Positions 16,987 through 27,100 of a stretch of DNA of 64,000 bases are shown piece after piece. Position numbers and translations under genes: made by a program. Source of the stretch: CAMCHP01 sp036835325 (lineage in GTDB: Bacteria; Bacteroidota; Bacteroidia; Flavobacteriales_D; Sanyastnellaceae); contig DAITMF010000005.1 of assembly GCA_036835325.1 (NCBI GenBank), positions 21,060 through 85,059 on the forward strand, in the 5' to 3' direction. Every line of letters starts with the position of its first letter. The stretch's first letter is position 1. The notes under the pieces are model-generated. The model saw nothing but the letters and a program-made list of their open reading frames with translations. It did no database searches and was not told where the DNA came from.

Positions 16987-19900
16987 ATGCCAAAGCAACT
17001 TATCGCCCTAATTGTTTTCATTGTCGGGAGCACTTGTGCGCATGCCCAAGTGTATGGCACCACCATTGCTGAATGGGATTTCTCTAATGGAATGCCCATG
17101 GATTGGACCATTGAATCGGATGGCGTTGCTCAATGGGAATACCGCGGTCCGGCAACAATTCCAAGTAACCTTCAAGGTTCGCTCGGATCATGCGGGGGTA
17201 ATTCTGTGCCCCTTAACTCACCGACTGCGGCCAATGGGTTTATGATGTTCGATGCCAATTTTTGGGATGACCCCATCGGGCCGTGCGGAAATTTGGGTTC
17301 AGGGCTTGACCCGGCTCCCCATACAGTATCGCTAACCACTTCGTCTGTGAACCTTTCCGGCGAAAACGCCGTCGTACTCACCTTCTACCAGCAATTCAAT
17401 CATTTTCAAACCACGACACAGGTTTTAGCTTCGTTGGATGGCGGAGAGACATGGACGCCTGTTTTCACCAACCCAACAACCAACTCATCTCAAAACGGTT
17501 CAGGAGCTTGGGAATCGGTCAACTTAAGTAGCTTGGTAGCCAACCAACCTGATGTGCGCTTTCAGTTTCGCTTTTCTGGAACCTATTATTGGTGGATGCT
17601 CGATGATATCATCTTGTATAGCCCAAATCAATTTGACTCGTTCATTGAAAATCCGAAGTACACCTTGTACAACGGCACATTTTACCCTGACGGGTTGGGG
17701 CGGATGGAGTACGCTGCGTATCCACAAGCAATGGTCGCCCCTCTCAACTTTAGCGCCAGAATCAGAAACATTGGCTCCGATTCTCTCTCCAATGTACGGC
17801 TTCAATTAACCGTAACTCGGGAACCTTCGACGACGGTGTTCGATGCGCAAACTCTTGAAATCGAAGAACTATCGCCGGGCACACTAGCAACGGCTGTCTT
17901 TGAAAACCCTTTTACTCCGCCTGCTGTAGCTGGTAATTATACAATAACTTATACTTCACTTCAAGACGAAAGTGAAGAATCATCCGAAAACAATACTCTG
18001 GAAAAAGTGCTTCGTATTACTCCCTATGCGTATGCCTTTGATCGAGGTGATGAAGTTGAAGATGTTCTTGTCCCACCTGTTCAATTCTCCGGCTTACCCT
18101 ATCAAATAGGCGCTCTTTATGAAGCCCGCGCAACCGGACCAAAGTTGCACGGCATGGGAGTTGCTTTCGGCGAAGGCAGCGCGGTTGGCGCACAAGTGAC
18201 CGGTATTGTTTACAATCACCGGCGGGATGTGGTGTATACCCAATCAGAGCCCTATACACTCAATGAATGGGACATCAACCAAGTTGGCGATGACAAAGTC
18301 GTTCACCTCACCTTTACTGAACCATTGATAACTGTGTTAGACAGCATGTATTCGGTCATGGTACGGATTGACGACCCTAGTAACGGGACATTCTACGTTG
18401 GCCGAAATGGGGAGTCATTTGCGACCGGCTCAATCATTAATTTCCCAACGATAAACCAGACCTTTTTCTTGCTGCGCGCGCCAATCGTGCGGGCACACAT
18501 CTTTCCCGGAAACAGTTCGCCTGGTTGCTTAGACAGCACGGCCATGAACTTCAATCCTGAAGCCGATACCGACGACGGCAGCTGCAGATTTCCGGGATGC
18601 ATATACCCCGAAGCATCGAATTACGACCCCAATGCGAATTTCTTCGACGGATCGTGCTTGTTTGAAGGCTGCACCGACCCGGAAGCCGAAAATTACGACC
18701 CCAACGCTACCGCTGATGACGGATCATGCCTTTACGCCGGATGTACAGATAACGAAGCCTTGAATTTTGACCCGAATGCTGATCTTGACAACGGAAGCTG
18801 TGTCTATGGCACAGCTTTTTTAAGTATCTCAGACTCTACCGGCTGCACTCCACATACAGTGGTGTTCAACAACCAAACCTTGATTGATGAGGGCGGAACC
18901 TGCACCTTTTTCTTGAATGGCGAGTTGTATTCTCAAGAGTGCTTGGGCTCTTTCGAAATCACCTTTGAAGAACCAGGAGAATACAGCATGGTGTATACCT
19001 ACATCATCGAAGACATTGCTTCAGAATACACTGCGGGGCCGATAGTTGTGGGCAGCTTCCCGGATACTCCAACACTGGTTTACGAGGAATCGTTGGTTGA
19101 ATTGCAGTGCACCGGCTGTGAAGGGAACGCGACCACATGGTATTTCAACGGCGAACCCATCGAAGGGGCTACCGAACCCGCTTGGTCTCCAGCGGAAAGC
19201 GGTTGGTATTCGGTGGAAGCCACGAATTCATTGGGCTGTGCAAGCATTAGCGACAGTACCTTTGTATTGCTTCCGGGGGCGGCAGCTTCCATTGAGGTGA
19301 ATGCGGTGGAAGGATGCGAGCCTTTCGCGCTCACCATCACCAACTTGACCGAAACCGAGGCAGGCAGCACCTGTGAGTTGCGCATCAACGGTGAGATTCA
19401 GAGTATGGTATGCCAAGAGCTATACGAAATCAGTTTGCTCGCCGGTGAATACAGCATCGAATTCATCCACGCCGTGAGCGACTCGGTCACCACGGCTCAA
19501 GCCGATGTATTGGTCAATCCATCGCCACCGGCACCAGAACTGACTGAAGACTTTTTGGATTTTACGACCCTGGTGTGCACGAACTGTAAAGGACTTTCAC
19601 TTCAATGGTTGCTCGACGGGAATGCGATTCCTGATGCAACTGGCACTGTATTGGCTACTGTTGGCGGTGGCATTTATTCACTGGTGGTTACAAACGATGA
19701 AGGGTGTTCAGCCGAGAGTGCTCCGGTTGTGGTTTCGACCGTGTTGGAACGACTCATTGACGACACCATTCTGTATCCTAATCCGGCGAATGAGGCGGTT
19801 GTTATTCGAAGTTCTGCGCCTGTAAAGGGATGGTCGTTGTACGGTGCTGAAGGTCGATTGTTGGCAGCGGCAGCTCATCCATCCCCCAAAAATGAAATTC

Positions 19901-19989
19901 CACTCACCGATTTTGCGCCCGGAAGCTATTTGGTGCACATCCAATTTGATGATTACAGCATTGTAAAACGCTTGGTTATTGGTCATTAA
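16987..19989 (+). CDS. T9SS type A sorting-domain surface protein with GCTD repeats
   Basis: A 1000-residue exported protein. After a signal peptide (ending about THAHAQ, residue 21) comes a jelly-roll/MAM-like domain (about 25-215; FRFSGTYYWWMLDDI), a CARDB-like region (about 225-345), and a beta domain to about 510. Residues 513-608 hold four consecutive cysteine repeats (see 18524-18810). Two Ig/PKD-like domains with paired cysteines follow. The C-terminus (DDTILYPNPANEAVVIRSSA to the end KRLVIGH) is a T9SS type A sorting domain, so the protein should be exported across the outer membrane and attached to the surface or released. No catalytic domain is recognised; adhesion is likely. It has its own region after the terminator at 16893. 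Confidence 0.9.
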   Translation: MPKQLIALIVFIVGSTCAHAQVYGTTIAEWDFSNGMPMDWTIESDGVAQWEYRGPATIPSNLQGSLGSCGGNSVPLNSPTAANGFMMFDANFWDDPIGPCGNLGSGLDPAPHTVSLTTSSVNLSGENAVVLTFYQQFNHFQTTTQVLASLDGGETWTPVFTNPTTNSSQNGSGAWESVNLSSLVANQPDVRFQFRFSGTYYWWMLDDIILYSPNQFDSFIENPKYTLYNGTFYPDGLGRMEYAAYPQAMVAPLNFSARIRNIGSDSLSNVRLQLTVTREPSTTVFDAQTLEIEELSPGTLATAVFENPFTPPAVAGNYTITYTSLQDESEESSENNTLEKVLRITPYAYAFDRGDEVEDVLVPPVQFSGLPYQIGALYEARATGPKLHGMGVAFGEGSAVGAQVTGIVYNHRRDVVYTQSEPYTLNEWDINQVGDDKVVHLTFTEPLITVLDSMYSVMVRIDDPSNGTFYVGRNGESFATGSIINFPTINQTFFLLRAPIVRAHIFPGNSSPGCLDSTAMNFNPEADTDDGSCRFPGCIYPEASNYDPNANFFDGSCLFEGCTDPEAENYDPNATADDGSCLYAGCTDNEALNFDPNADLDNGSCVYGTAFLSISDSTGCTPHTVVFNNQTLIDEGGTCTFFLNGELYSQECLGSFEITFEEPGEYSMVYTYIIEDIASEYTAGPIVVGSFPDTPTLVYEESLVELQCTGCEGNATTWYFNGEPIEGATEPAWSPAESGWYSVEATNSLGCASISDSTFVLLPGAAASIEVNAVEGCEPFALTITNLTETEAGSTCELRINGEIQSMVCQELYEISLLAGEYSIEFIHAVSDSVTTAQADVLVNPSPPAPELTEDFLDFTTLVCTNCKGLSLQWLLDGNAIPDATGTVLATVGGGIYSLVVTNDEGCSAESAPVVVSTVLERLIDDTILYPNPANEAVVIRSSAPVKGWSLYGAEGRLLAAAAHPSPKNEIPLTDFAPGSYLVHIQFDDYSIVKRLVIGH
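18524..18810 (+). repeat. Four tandem GCTDPxAxNYDPNAxxDDGSC protein repeats
   Basis: Four units of about 24 codons, each with the frame Gly-Cys-(Thr/Leu/Ile)-(Asp/Tyr)-x-x-Ala-x-Asn-(Tyr/Phe)-(Asp/Asn)-Pro-x-Ala-x-x-x-(Asp/Asn)-Gly-Ser-Cys. Acidic loops and paired cysteines suggest a calcium-binding, disulphide-stabilised stalk. The same motif recurs in the protein at 59405. Confidence 0.85.
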
Positions 19990-20000
19990 GCTTTGTTGAA

Positions 20001-20963
20001 ATGCAACGAAACGGATGGTTTTTGCGTTACCTTAGTAGAAACCGCAACCGAATCGTGAAATACCTGCTGCTGTTCATCGGAATACCGCTGCTTTTTGTTG
20101 GATGCAAGAAGGAAGACGTCGTTTTTGAAGACAACGATGCTCCTCCGTACGCGGGTGTATCAACCATTGTTTTAAGCAATTACGTCAATCGGCTGTTTAT
20201 CGACCTCATCGGACGTGAGCCGCTTGATTTGGAAATGACGGCTGAGATTGCGGCACTTCGGGCTGATAGTTTGAGCTTAGAGAGCCGTGGTGTTTTGGTT
20301 GATAAACTTATGAATGGCGATGCATTCATCGAAGGAGACAGCACCTACCGCCGTGCGTATTCAGTGAAACTTTACGAAAACCTCAAGGCCCGCTTCATCG
20401 AAGGTGCTTCAGATGCGCTTTTGCTTGAGGAATACGACCTGTGGCGAGGCAATGCGATTCTCGATTCACTCAATGGCAACATGACCGGTTACGCCCTGAA
20501 AATGCAAGAGGCCAATCGACTTCAAGACGTACTCGACAGCCGTGTGGAATGGCAAGGCGATGAAATCGAGATTGATGAAATGGTACGCCGAATGATGTTC
20601 AACTCGGTGTACGACAACATCAACATGAACGCTTTCAACTTTGTGAATGCCTCGTTTGACGATTTGTTTTTCAGGTTTCCGACGCAACCTGAATTTGAGA
20701 GTGCCTACACCATTATTGAGTTCAACCAGCCGGCCGTGATTTTCAACACGGTGGCGCAGAACAAATTGGAATACCTCAATGCGCTCACTGCCACAGGCGA
20801 GTTTCACGAAGGCATGGTTGTTTGGGTTTACCGCTCTTTGTTATCGCGTGAACCCAACACCGTTGAAGTGTACACCAATGCAACCGACTTTTCGACAACC
20901 CAAAACATCAGTGCGATTCAACGCGCGGTTTTAATATCCGATGAGTATGCAGGCTTTGAATAA
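20001..20963 (+). CDS. Lipoprotein with DUF1549/PSD1-like segments
   Basis: A 320-residue lipoprotein: basic N-terminus, hydrophobic core LLLFIGIPLLFVGCKKE with lipobox Cys about residue 35. The mature part begins with NYVNRLFIDLIGREPLDLEM, which resembles the start of the planctomycete DUF1549/PSCyt2 family (arginine followed by a D-L-x-G-R-x-P-x-x-x-E pattern). The C-terminus (WVYRSLLSREPNTVEVYTNA) echoes the PSD1/DUF1553 end. A GTG at 20055 would give a shorter, more conventional lipoprotein signal peptide and may be the real start. It overlaps the next gene by 23 bases. Because a DUF1501 gene follows, as in planctomycete DUF1549-DUF1501 pairs, the family link is plausible but inferred by eye. 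Molecular function unknown. Confidence 0.7.
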   Translation: MQRNGWFLRYLSRNRNRIVKYLLLFIGIPLLFVGCKKEDVVFEDNDAPPYAGVSTIVLSNYVNRLFIDLIGREPLDLEMTAEIAALRADSLSLESRGVLVDKLMNGDAFIEGDSTYRRAYSVKLYENLKARFIEGASDALLLEEYDLWRGNAILDSLNGNMTGYALKMQEANRLQDVLDSRVEWQGDEIEIDEMVRRMMFNSVYDNINMNAFNFVNASFDDLFFRFPTQPEFESAYTIIEFNQPAVIFNTVAQNKLEYLNALTATGEFHEGMVVWVYRSLLSREPNTVEVYTNATDFSTTQNISAIQRAVLISDEYAGFE

Positions 20964-21441
20964 ATATACCGTGTTCTTGTTTGTGGTGGTTTTTTTGATG
21001 TCCGGATGCCGGAAGGAGCCTGAAACCTCGTTCATTGTGAACCAGGTGGAGCTGTATCCGTCGGGAGCCGGCAAAGAAAAACTGAAAACGAACGAACAGT
21101 ACGTCGCCATTCTGCACGCCAACTTGTTTCAAACGGCGCTATCGGCGAACGAGATTTTTGAGATCAACTTGTGCATCGAATCGATTGGCGACAAAGAATT
21201 GGCTAGGGAAGTCATCATTTCGAATTTCATGAATGAGCCCGGAGTGCTCATTCCGAGTGCCGAGGAGATGAATGCCGACATGGATGCCTTCATCGAAGAC
21301 ACCTACATACGCTTCCTGGTGCGTTACCCCACCGAAGCCGAAAAGCTATGGCTAAAGAATTTCATCACGACCAATCCGTATGTAACGCCTGAGATTGTGT
21401 ACTTCTCATTTGCCTTGTCGAACGAATACATGTATTACTGA
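20941..21441 (+). CDS. Small lipoprotein related to its upstream neighbour
   Basis: A 166-residue lipoprotein (FVVVFLMSGCRKE, Cys about 23). The C-terminal half contains TYIRFLVRYPTEAEKLWLKN and ends in YFSFALSNEYMYY, the same layout (R-x-P-x-x-x-E, then S-x-E-Y) as the end of the upstream lipoprotein. The two probably derive from one DUF1549/PSD1-like ancestor. It overlaps the upstream gene and is four bases from the DUF1501 gene, so all are co-transcribed. No catalytic residues are recognised. Confidence 0.7.
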   Translation: MSMQALNKYTVFLFVVVFLMSGCRKEPETSFIVNQVELYPSGAGKEKLKTNEQYVAILHANLFQTALSANEIFEINLCIESIGDKELAREVIISNFMNEPGVLIPSAEEMNADMDAFIEDTYIRFLVRYPTEAEKLWLKNFITTNPYVTPEIVYFSFALSNEYMYY

Positions 21442-21445
21442 GCCT

Positions 21446-22780
21446 ATGAAACGCAGAGAATTTATTGCAAAAACCGGATTGGCAGCTGCGGCCGGTATTG
21501 CGGCTCCGTATATCTTACCAAGCGGGCGGTTGTTCGCCGCCAGCGGGCGGCAAATGGCCGGACATGTAGTATTGGTGATGTTTGCCGGAGGTGTTCGTCA
21601 GCAAGAAAGTGTTCTGCAGCGTTACCTTGAAGGCAGCCAGCAGAATGATCCGTATGCCGGCAACATCATGTACAACATGCTCACCGGTAGCGCACCTGTG
21701 CAGAAAATCGTGTACGGTACGGGTCCAGGCGGCCTGTCGCCCATCCCGCAGCTATTGAACACCAGCTTGCAGCAGCAAGGCACCTTGTTTCGGGAGGTAT
21801 CTGCATTGAGCGCAGGGCATTTCGGCGGCTTGAACTCCTTGGTTCAGGGCAGCACAGTTACGACACAAGGCTTGAAACAACGTCCGTTGAATCCTACCAT
21901 ATTTGAGTACCTGCGCAGGCACGGAGGTTACAGCGCCACTGACATGTGGTTCGTAGGGAATGGCATCATGAACTCGGTTCCACTGCTGAATTACAGCGGC
22001 CATGCTGATTACGGTGCGTCGTACGGAGCGAACTTCTTTGCCCCCACCATCACCTTCAATGAGAATTGCCAAGCCTACTTGGGAGACGCGAAGGTGTACC
22101 ACCCTGAGAACGAATTGGCCCCGATGTACCGCATCAAAGAGTTTCTTGACAACAGTTTCGAACAGTATGCCGGCCGCCTTGACAACCTTGGAAATACCGA
22201 GGCCGAGAAGCAGCAAATCAAGGCCTTCATGGAGACCATGTACGCGAAAACGAACAATGGAACCGTTGCTATGCCGCCGATCACCGACAACGGTGACGCG
22301 GCCACTGTAGGCTACGCCTGCGAAGTGATTCGTGAATTCAAGCCGGCTTTGACTGTGATTAACCTCAACGCGGTAGATACCTGCCACAGCGATTTTACGG
22401 GGTACTTGCGCAACCTACACCGGGCTGATCACGCAGTAGGACACTTGTGGAACTTCATTCAATCGGAAGTGCCCGAAATGGCGAACAACACCACCTTAAT
22501 TTGCACACCTGAATGCGGCCGTAACCTCGAGCCGAACAACATTCTCGACGAAAACGACTGGCGTTCGTATGACCACAGCGATGCCAACTCGCTGCGAGTA
22601 TTTACCTTGATGGCAGGGCCCAACATTCCGCAAAACCTTGTGGTTGGCAGCGAAAGCAATCCGGTTGGGGGAGTCAGCGACAGCATGATGACCATTGCTG
22701 ACATTCTCGGCATTCGGTCGGAAGTGCAAAGTGCCGGAATGGTTGCCCCGGGCACCACTTCATTGTTTGATTACCTATGA
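21446..22780 (+). CDS. Tat-exported DUF1501 family protein
   Basis: A 444-residue protein starting with a twin-arginine signal (MKRREFIAKTGLAAAAGIAA), so it should be exported folded. The body has the alkaline-phosphatase-like fold features of DUF1501: GHVVLVMFAGGVRQQESVLQ near residue 38, VINLNAVDTCHSDFTGYLRN with a metal-ligand-type His, then STLICTPECGRNLEPNN-like and DHSDANSLRVFTLMAGP near the C-terminus. DUF1501 proteins in planctomycetes accompany DUF1549/DUF1553 proteins, and in Bacteroidota accompany DUF1800 proteins; the enzymatic role is unproven but sulfatase or phosphatase-like chemistry is suspected. ATG at 21446 gives the Tat signal; the earlier ATG at 21395 lies in the previous gene. 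Confidence 0.86.
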   Translation: MKRREFIAKTGLAAAAGIAAPYILPSGRLFAASGRQMAGHVVLVMFAGGVRQQESVLQRYLEGSQQNDPYAGNIMYNMLTGSAPVQKIVYGTGPGGLSPIPQLLNTSLQQQGTLFREVSALSAGHFGGLNSLVQGSTVTTQGLKQRPLNPTIFEYLRRHGGYSATDMWFVGNGIMNSVPLLNYSGHADYGASYGANFFAPTITFNENCQAYLGDAKVYHPENELAPMYRIKEFLDNSFEQYAGRLDNLGNTEAEKQQIKAFMETMYAKTNNGTVAMPPITDNGDAATVGYACEVIREFKPALTVINLNAVDTCHSDFTGYLRNLHRADHAVGHLWNFIQSEVPEMANNTTLICTPECGRNLEPNNILDENDWRSYDHSDANSLRVFTLMAGPNIPQNLVVGSESNPVGGVSDSMMTIADILGIRSEVQSAGMVAPGTTSLFDYL

Positions 22781-23745
22781 CCCGCTGCATTCAGATAACC
22801 TGCGTATTGGCTGCGCTCGGGGTGGGTTTCGGCTTCGCCGGATGCAAATCTGACGAGCCCGAAAACCCGTACGATTTAATTCCGCCGATTGTTGACGACA
22901 GCAACATCGCTGCGCAGCTTCCTGTGGGGAATTTTGCTTGGCTGCACGCCAACATTTTCCAACCGACCTGTGCCAACAGCGGTTGCCACGACGGCAGTTT
23001 TGAACCGCACTTCAACACCGTGTCATCAGCGTACAACACACTTGTGAATCATCCGGTCATATCAAACAATGCAGCGTTTTCATTTGAACACCGCGTTGTA
23101 CCCGGAAACGTAACAGCATCGCTTTTGTACGAGCGCATGACCAACGAAATCCCCAACAGCTCGGGAATTATGCCGTTGGTGGTTGATCCGGGGTCAGACT
23201 GGAATAGCCGAAAAACAGAATACCTCGCCGCCATTGCAGCTTGGATAAACGCCGGAGCCCCTGATATGTTTGGCAACCTGCCATTGAGTGGGTCGGCTGA
23301 TTTTCCACCTGTGGTGGAGGGTTTATTGGCCTTCCCGGCCGGAAGCACGGCTTTTGCCTTTGAACGCGACCCGGAGAGCGAGGCCATTACACCAATTCTC
23401 GTCACAGCCGCACCGGTTGACCTGTGGTTTGCAGTGGTCGACGATAACACAGCGCCTTCTGCAATGGGCGTCAATGAACTGCGCTGGTCGCAAACCATCG
23501 ATGGCCTCGAAAACGCGGCTCCGGTGCTGCTTTCAACTGCTCAGAACATCAACGGCCCGGGATTCGCCGGCGGTTCAATTAGCTACCACCACCGAGCAAC
23601 GATTGATTTGACCGGCATGCAGAGTGGCACGGTGTTGTTTTTACGCACACGCTTCGACGATGGTGTACAGAGCTCACCCACCGACATTCCGAACGAAGGC
23701 AGCAATGCCGTGGTTACTTCACTTTTTACCCTTCAAGTGCAATGA
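22777..23745 (+). CDS. Lipoprotein with cytochrome c-like CX4CH motif
   Basis: A 322-residue lipoprotein (lipobox GFAGCKS, Cys about 23). Residues 52-155 look like a c-type cytochrome domain: NIFQPTCANSGCHDGSFEPH contains a haem-attachment-like CX4CH rather than CX2CH, followed by the IMPLVVDPGSDW-type segment with a possible axial Met and a C-terminal helix IAAWINAGAPDMFGN. This pattern is frequent in planctomycete and Bacteroidota surface cytochrome domains. The rest (165-322) is beta-rich and may bind a partner. It overlaps the DUF1501 gene by four bases and the next lipoprotein gene by four bases. Whether haem is actually attached is uncertain. Confidence 0.72.
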   Translation: MTRCIQITCVLAALGVGFGFAGCKSDEPENPYDLIPPIVDDSNIAAQLPVGNFAWLHANIFQPTCANSGCHDGSFEPHFNTVSSAYNTLVNHPVISNNAAFSFEHRVVPGNVTASLLYERMTNEIPNSSGIMPLVVDPGSDWNSRKTEYLAAIAAWINAGAPDMFGNLPLSGSADFPPVVEGLLAFPAGSTAFAFERDPESEAITPILVTAAPVDLWFAVVDDNTAPSAMGVNELRWSQTIDGLENAAPVLLSTAQNINGPGFAGGSISYHHRATIDLTGMQSGTVLFLRTRFDDGVQSSPTDIPNEGSNAVVTSLFTLQVQ

Positions 23746-24191
23746 ACGTGCTGAAGTCTATAGCTATCTTACTTCTTTTGGCAGTTAACCTGACGGGCTG
23801 CCGAAAAGAAGAGGAGCCTGATCCGGCGCCGGTGCTTGAGTTCGTGGCTATTTCAGTCACTGAAGTGATTGAATTCAGCAATGCCATCTCGGTAACGGTA
23901 AAGTACAGCGATGTAAACGGAGACCTCGGCTCGCCTGACCCCGATGAAAACACCGTGCGCGTGCGCGATGCACGCTTGCCCGATTACGATTGGTACCACC
24001 TGCAACCGCTTACGCCCAATCTCGAAGAGTTGAACATCAGCGGAAGTTTTGTACTCGAGTTGAATCCGCTCTTTATTCTCGGAAATGGCGTTGAAGAGGT
24101 AACCACCTTCACCATTCAGGTGCGCGACCGAGCAGGCAATTGGAGCAATGAGGTTGTAACGCCGCAAGTGCGGGTTATTGAAGAAGAATGA
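23742..24191 (+). CDS. Small lipoprotein with a beta-sandwich-like mature domain
   Basis: A 149-residue lipoprotein (LLAVNLTGCRKEEEPDPAP, Cys about 20). The mature region includes an acidic loop SDVNGDLGSPDPDENTV that could bind calcium and ends with RDRAGNWSNEVVTPQV, typical of small immunoglobulin-like lipoproteins encoded beside T9SS surface proteins in Bacteroidota. ATG overlaps the upstream stop by four bases, and its stop overlaps the start of the giant downstream gene. A role in anchoring or assembling that protein is possible but only inferred from position. Confidence 0.7.
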   Translation: MNVLKSIAILLLLAVNLTGCRKEEEPDPAPVLEFVAISVTEVIEFSNAISVTVKYSDVNGDLGSPDPDENTVRVRDARLPDYDWYHLQPLTPNLEELNISGSFVLELNPLFILGNGVEEVTTFTIQVRDRAGNWSNEVVTPQVRVIEEE

Positions 24192-27100
24192 GGTGCAATC
24201 GGCTCGTTTTCTTTTTTCTGTTTTGGGGATGGATGGGGACACTGCTCGGCCAAACCCCCGAATACCTCATGAGCGACACCACGGTGACCGATTGCGATGG
24301 TTTTCTTTTCGACTCAGGAGATTCAGACGATATTTATGGGAACAACGAGAACTTCACATTCACTGTAGAAACGGGTGGCGTGGCCATCGAGGTCAGCTTT
24401 TTGAGTGAAGTGTGCATTGAGCCGGGCTTTGATTTTTTATATATCTACGACGGAACTTCAGATGCAGCCCCACAACTTGCTGAAATCAGCGGTTTTGGAC
24501 TCATCCCTCCAAGTGTGACAGCAACGAGCGGTGCGGTGACTTTTGTGTTCACTTCAGATCAAAGTGCCGGGTACTGTGGTTTTGAAATCTTCTGGGATAC
24601 GATTGTTGGTCCGCCGGAACCGCCTGTACCGACGGCGATTGCACCCAATGTGTGTGGCACATCAAGCTTTGACATCGCGTTTAGCTACCCCATTGGGTGC
24701 GATTGGCTATCGGCTGATAGCATCAGCGTTGTTGGCAGCGGGCCCATTGGTGTGAATTCAGCGACGCTGAATTGCAGCAACGGAACGGGCACTTTAGCGA
24801 CAATCGGACTTGACCAACCCATTGATTACAACTGCGACTTTCAGGTACTCATTCAAATGGGCATACCCGATGTATGTGACAGCATTTGGGTGTACACCTT
24901 GGTGACTTCATTCACCGTGGATGTGTGCCCAGTCAACGGCGGAATCATCGCTTCAGAAACCGAGATTTGCGAAGGAAGCTGTGTTCAGTTGGAAGCCTTC
25001 GCCTTGGGCTGCAATGCGCACAGTTATTCGTGGAACCAGGCACTGCCGTCAACCGAAGGCCCGCACAGCGTTTGTCCGTCAACCACCACCACCTACCAAG
25101 TTACGATTACCGACGACGACACCGGGAACAGCACCGTGGAAACGGTGACCATTTTCGTAACCGAAAGCCAAATTGAGTTTCCTGACACCACCTTATGCCA
25201 GAGCGAACCTCCGTTTTTGATACCTTCTCAAGGAACAGCGACCGGATTTTGGGAAGGGCCGGGCATTCAAGACCCTGAGATTGGGTTGTTTGTTCCTGAT
25301 AGCGCCAATGCAGGCGTGAACGTAGTGTACTTCATCTCAGAAAGTTTGTGCACTGACAGTGTGCTGATCACCATTGAGCCCATTCAATCGGGCAACGTGT
25401 TGGCCGCGTGTCCGGGAAGCCCTCCGTTTCTGCTTGAACCGGAGCCTCCGGGTGGCGTCTGGGAAGGCATCGGCGTTACCCCTGAAGGTTTGTTTGACCC
25501 CACTACCGAAGGCAGTTTTGACCTGATTTACACCTTGAACGGTTGTCAAGACACCCTTTTGATGAATGTAGCCGACATTGCAGGTCAGTTTGTGCTCGAC
25601 ACGCTTTGCCAGTCAAATTGGGCCGATACCATACCCTTTTCGCCCTTGGGTGGGGTTTGGTCAGGACCGGGCATCATTGACACCCTTTTTGGTGTGTTCG
25701 ACCCACACGAAGTTGCGCCCGGCTTGCAATTACTGAATTACGCAATTGAAGGGTGCGACCAGCAATTTGAAGTGTTCGTGAAAGAGGTTTTCGTTGGTCA
25801 GCGGTTCCGCAGCAGCTGTCCGGAGCAAAATGCATTCATCCCTCAGCCGAATTTCGCACCTCCCGGCGGGTTTTGGGAAGGTGCAGGATTGGTCAACACC
25901 TCAACCGGAATGTACGATCCGGGGAGCATCCCCAACGATTTTTGGACAGATCTCATTTACTACGCCCCCAACGGCTGCACAGACACCATCAGTTATTACA
26001 ACCGGCAAACCGAAATACCCATTGACACGCTCTGGTTCTGTTTGGGCAACGATGCCTTCCTGCTTAACAATGAAACCGTAGGCAGAACGCCGTTTGGCGG
26101 GGAATGGCTTGGGGCAGGCATCACTTATTTTGACGACGACTTTTACTTCATCCCTGCGCTAGCAGGAAACCAAAGTCACACCATCACTTACACTGCCAAT
26201 GGCTGTCTTGATACGCTGGTGATGATGGTGCACCCTGACAGTTTTGAAGTGCCATTGATGACTTTTTGCTCGAACGAAGCGCCTGAGCTTGCCAACCCCG
26301 CGCTGAACCCCGGCGGCTCTTGGAGTGGCCAAGGCATTGCTGATGCATCGAGCGGCTTGTTTGATCCTGCCTTGAGCGGAGCAGGCAGCCATACCCTTGT
26401 TTGGGCCACCCCTGCGGGCTGCTATGCCGAAGTTTACGCCGAAGTTGAGGTGTTTCAGCAGGCCACATTGAGCGGCTTAACCGAAACTTATTGCTTTGAA
26501 TCACAAGATTTTCCGCTTACGTTAACTCCAGCAGGAGGTGTACTGACGGGTAACACCGGTGATTTCAGTTTCAATCCGGCGTTGGCTGGCGAAGGCAGCC
26601 ACTTACTTGGCTACAGTTACACCGGGCAATACTGCACGAGCGACACCGCAATCACCGTGTTTGTGTTCCCTTCGCTCGCGTTGGAGCTTGAAGCCAGTCA
26701 AACGGTGGTGTGCATCAACGGCGGCAGCGTTCTAACGGGCACTCCGGGGGGAGGCGGCGACGACACCTTTTATACCTTTAGTTGGAGCGATGGCCTGTTT
26801 CCGGTGAGCAGCAACAGTGTGAGTCCGACCGGCTCGCAGTGGTACTACCTCACCTTGGCCGATGGCTGCTCTGATCCGGTTACCGACTCGGTTTTCATCG
26901 AGGTTTTGCCACCGATTCAACCTTTGGTAACCTTGAGTGATACCCTATGTTTCGGAGAAACAGGCGGATTTGCCGCTGCTGAAGTCACCAATGCCGGCAG
27001 TTTCACGGTAACCTGGGATGGCCCCGGCGAGGCTTCAGGCAACACCATCACGGCCAATGCCGGATCAGTAGTCGCCTTGAATGTGATTGACGACATGTAT

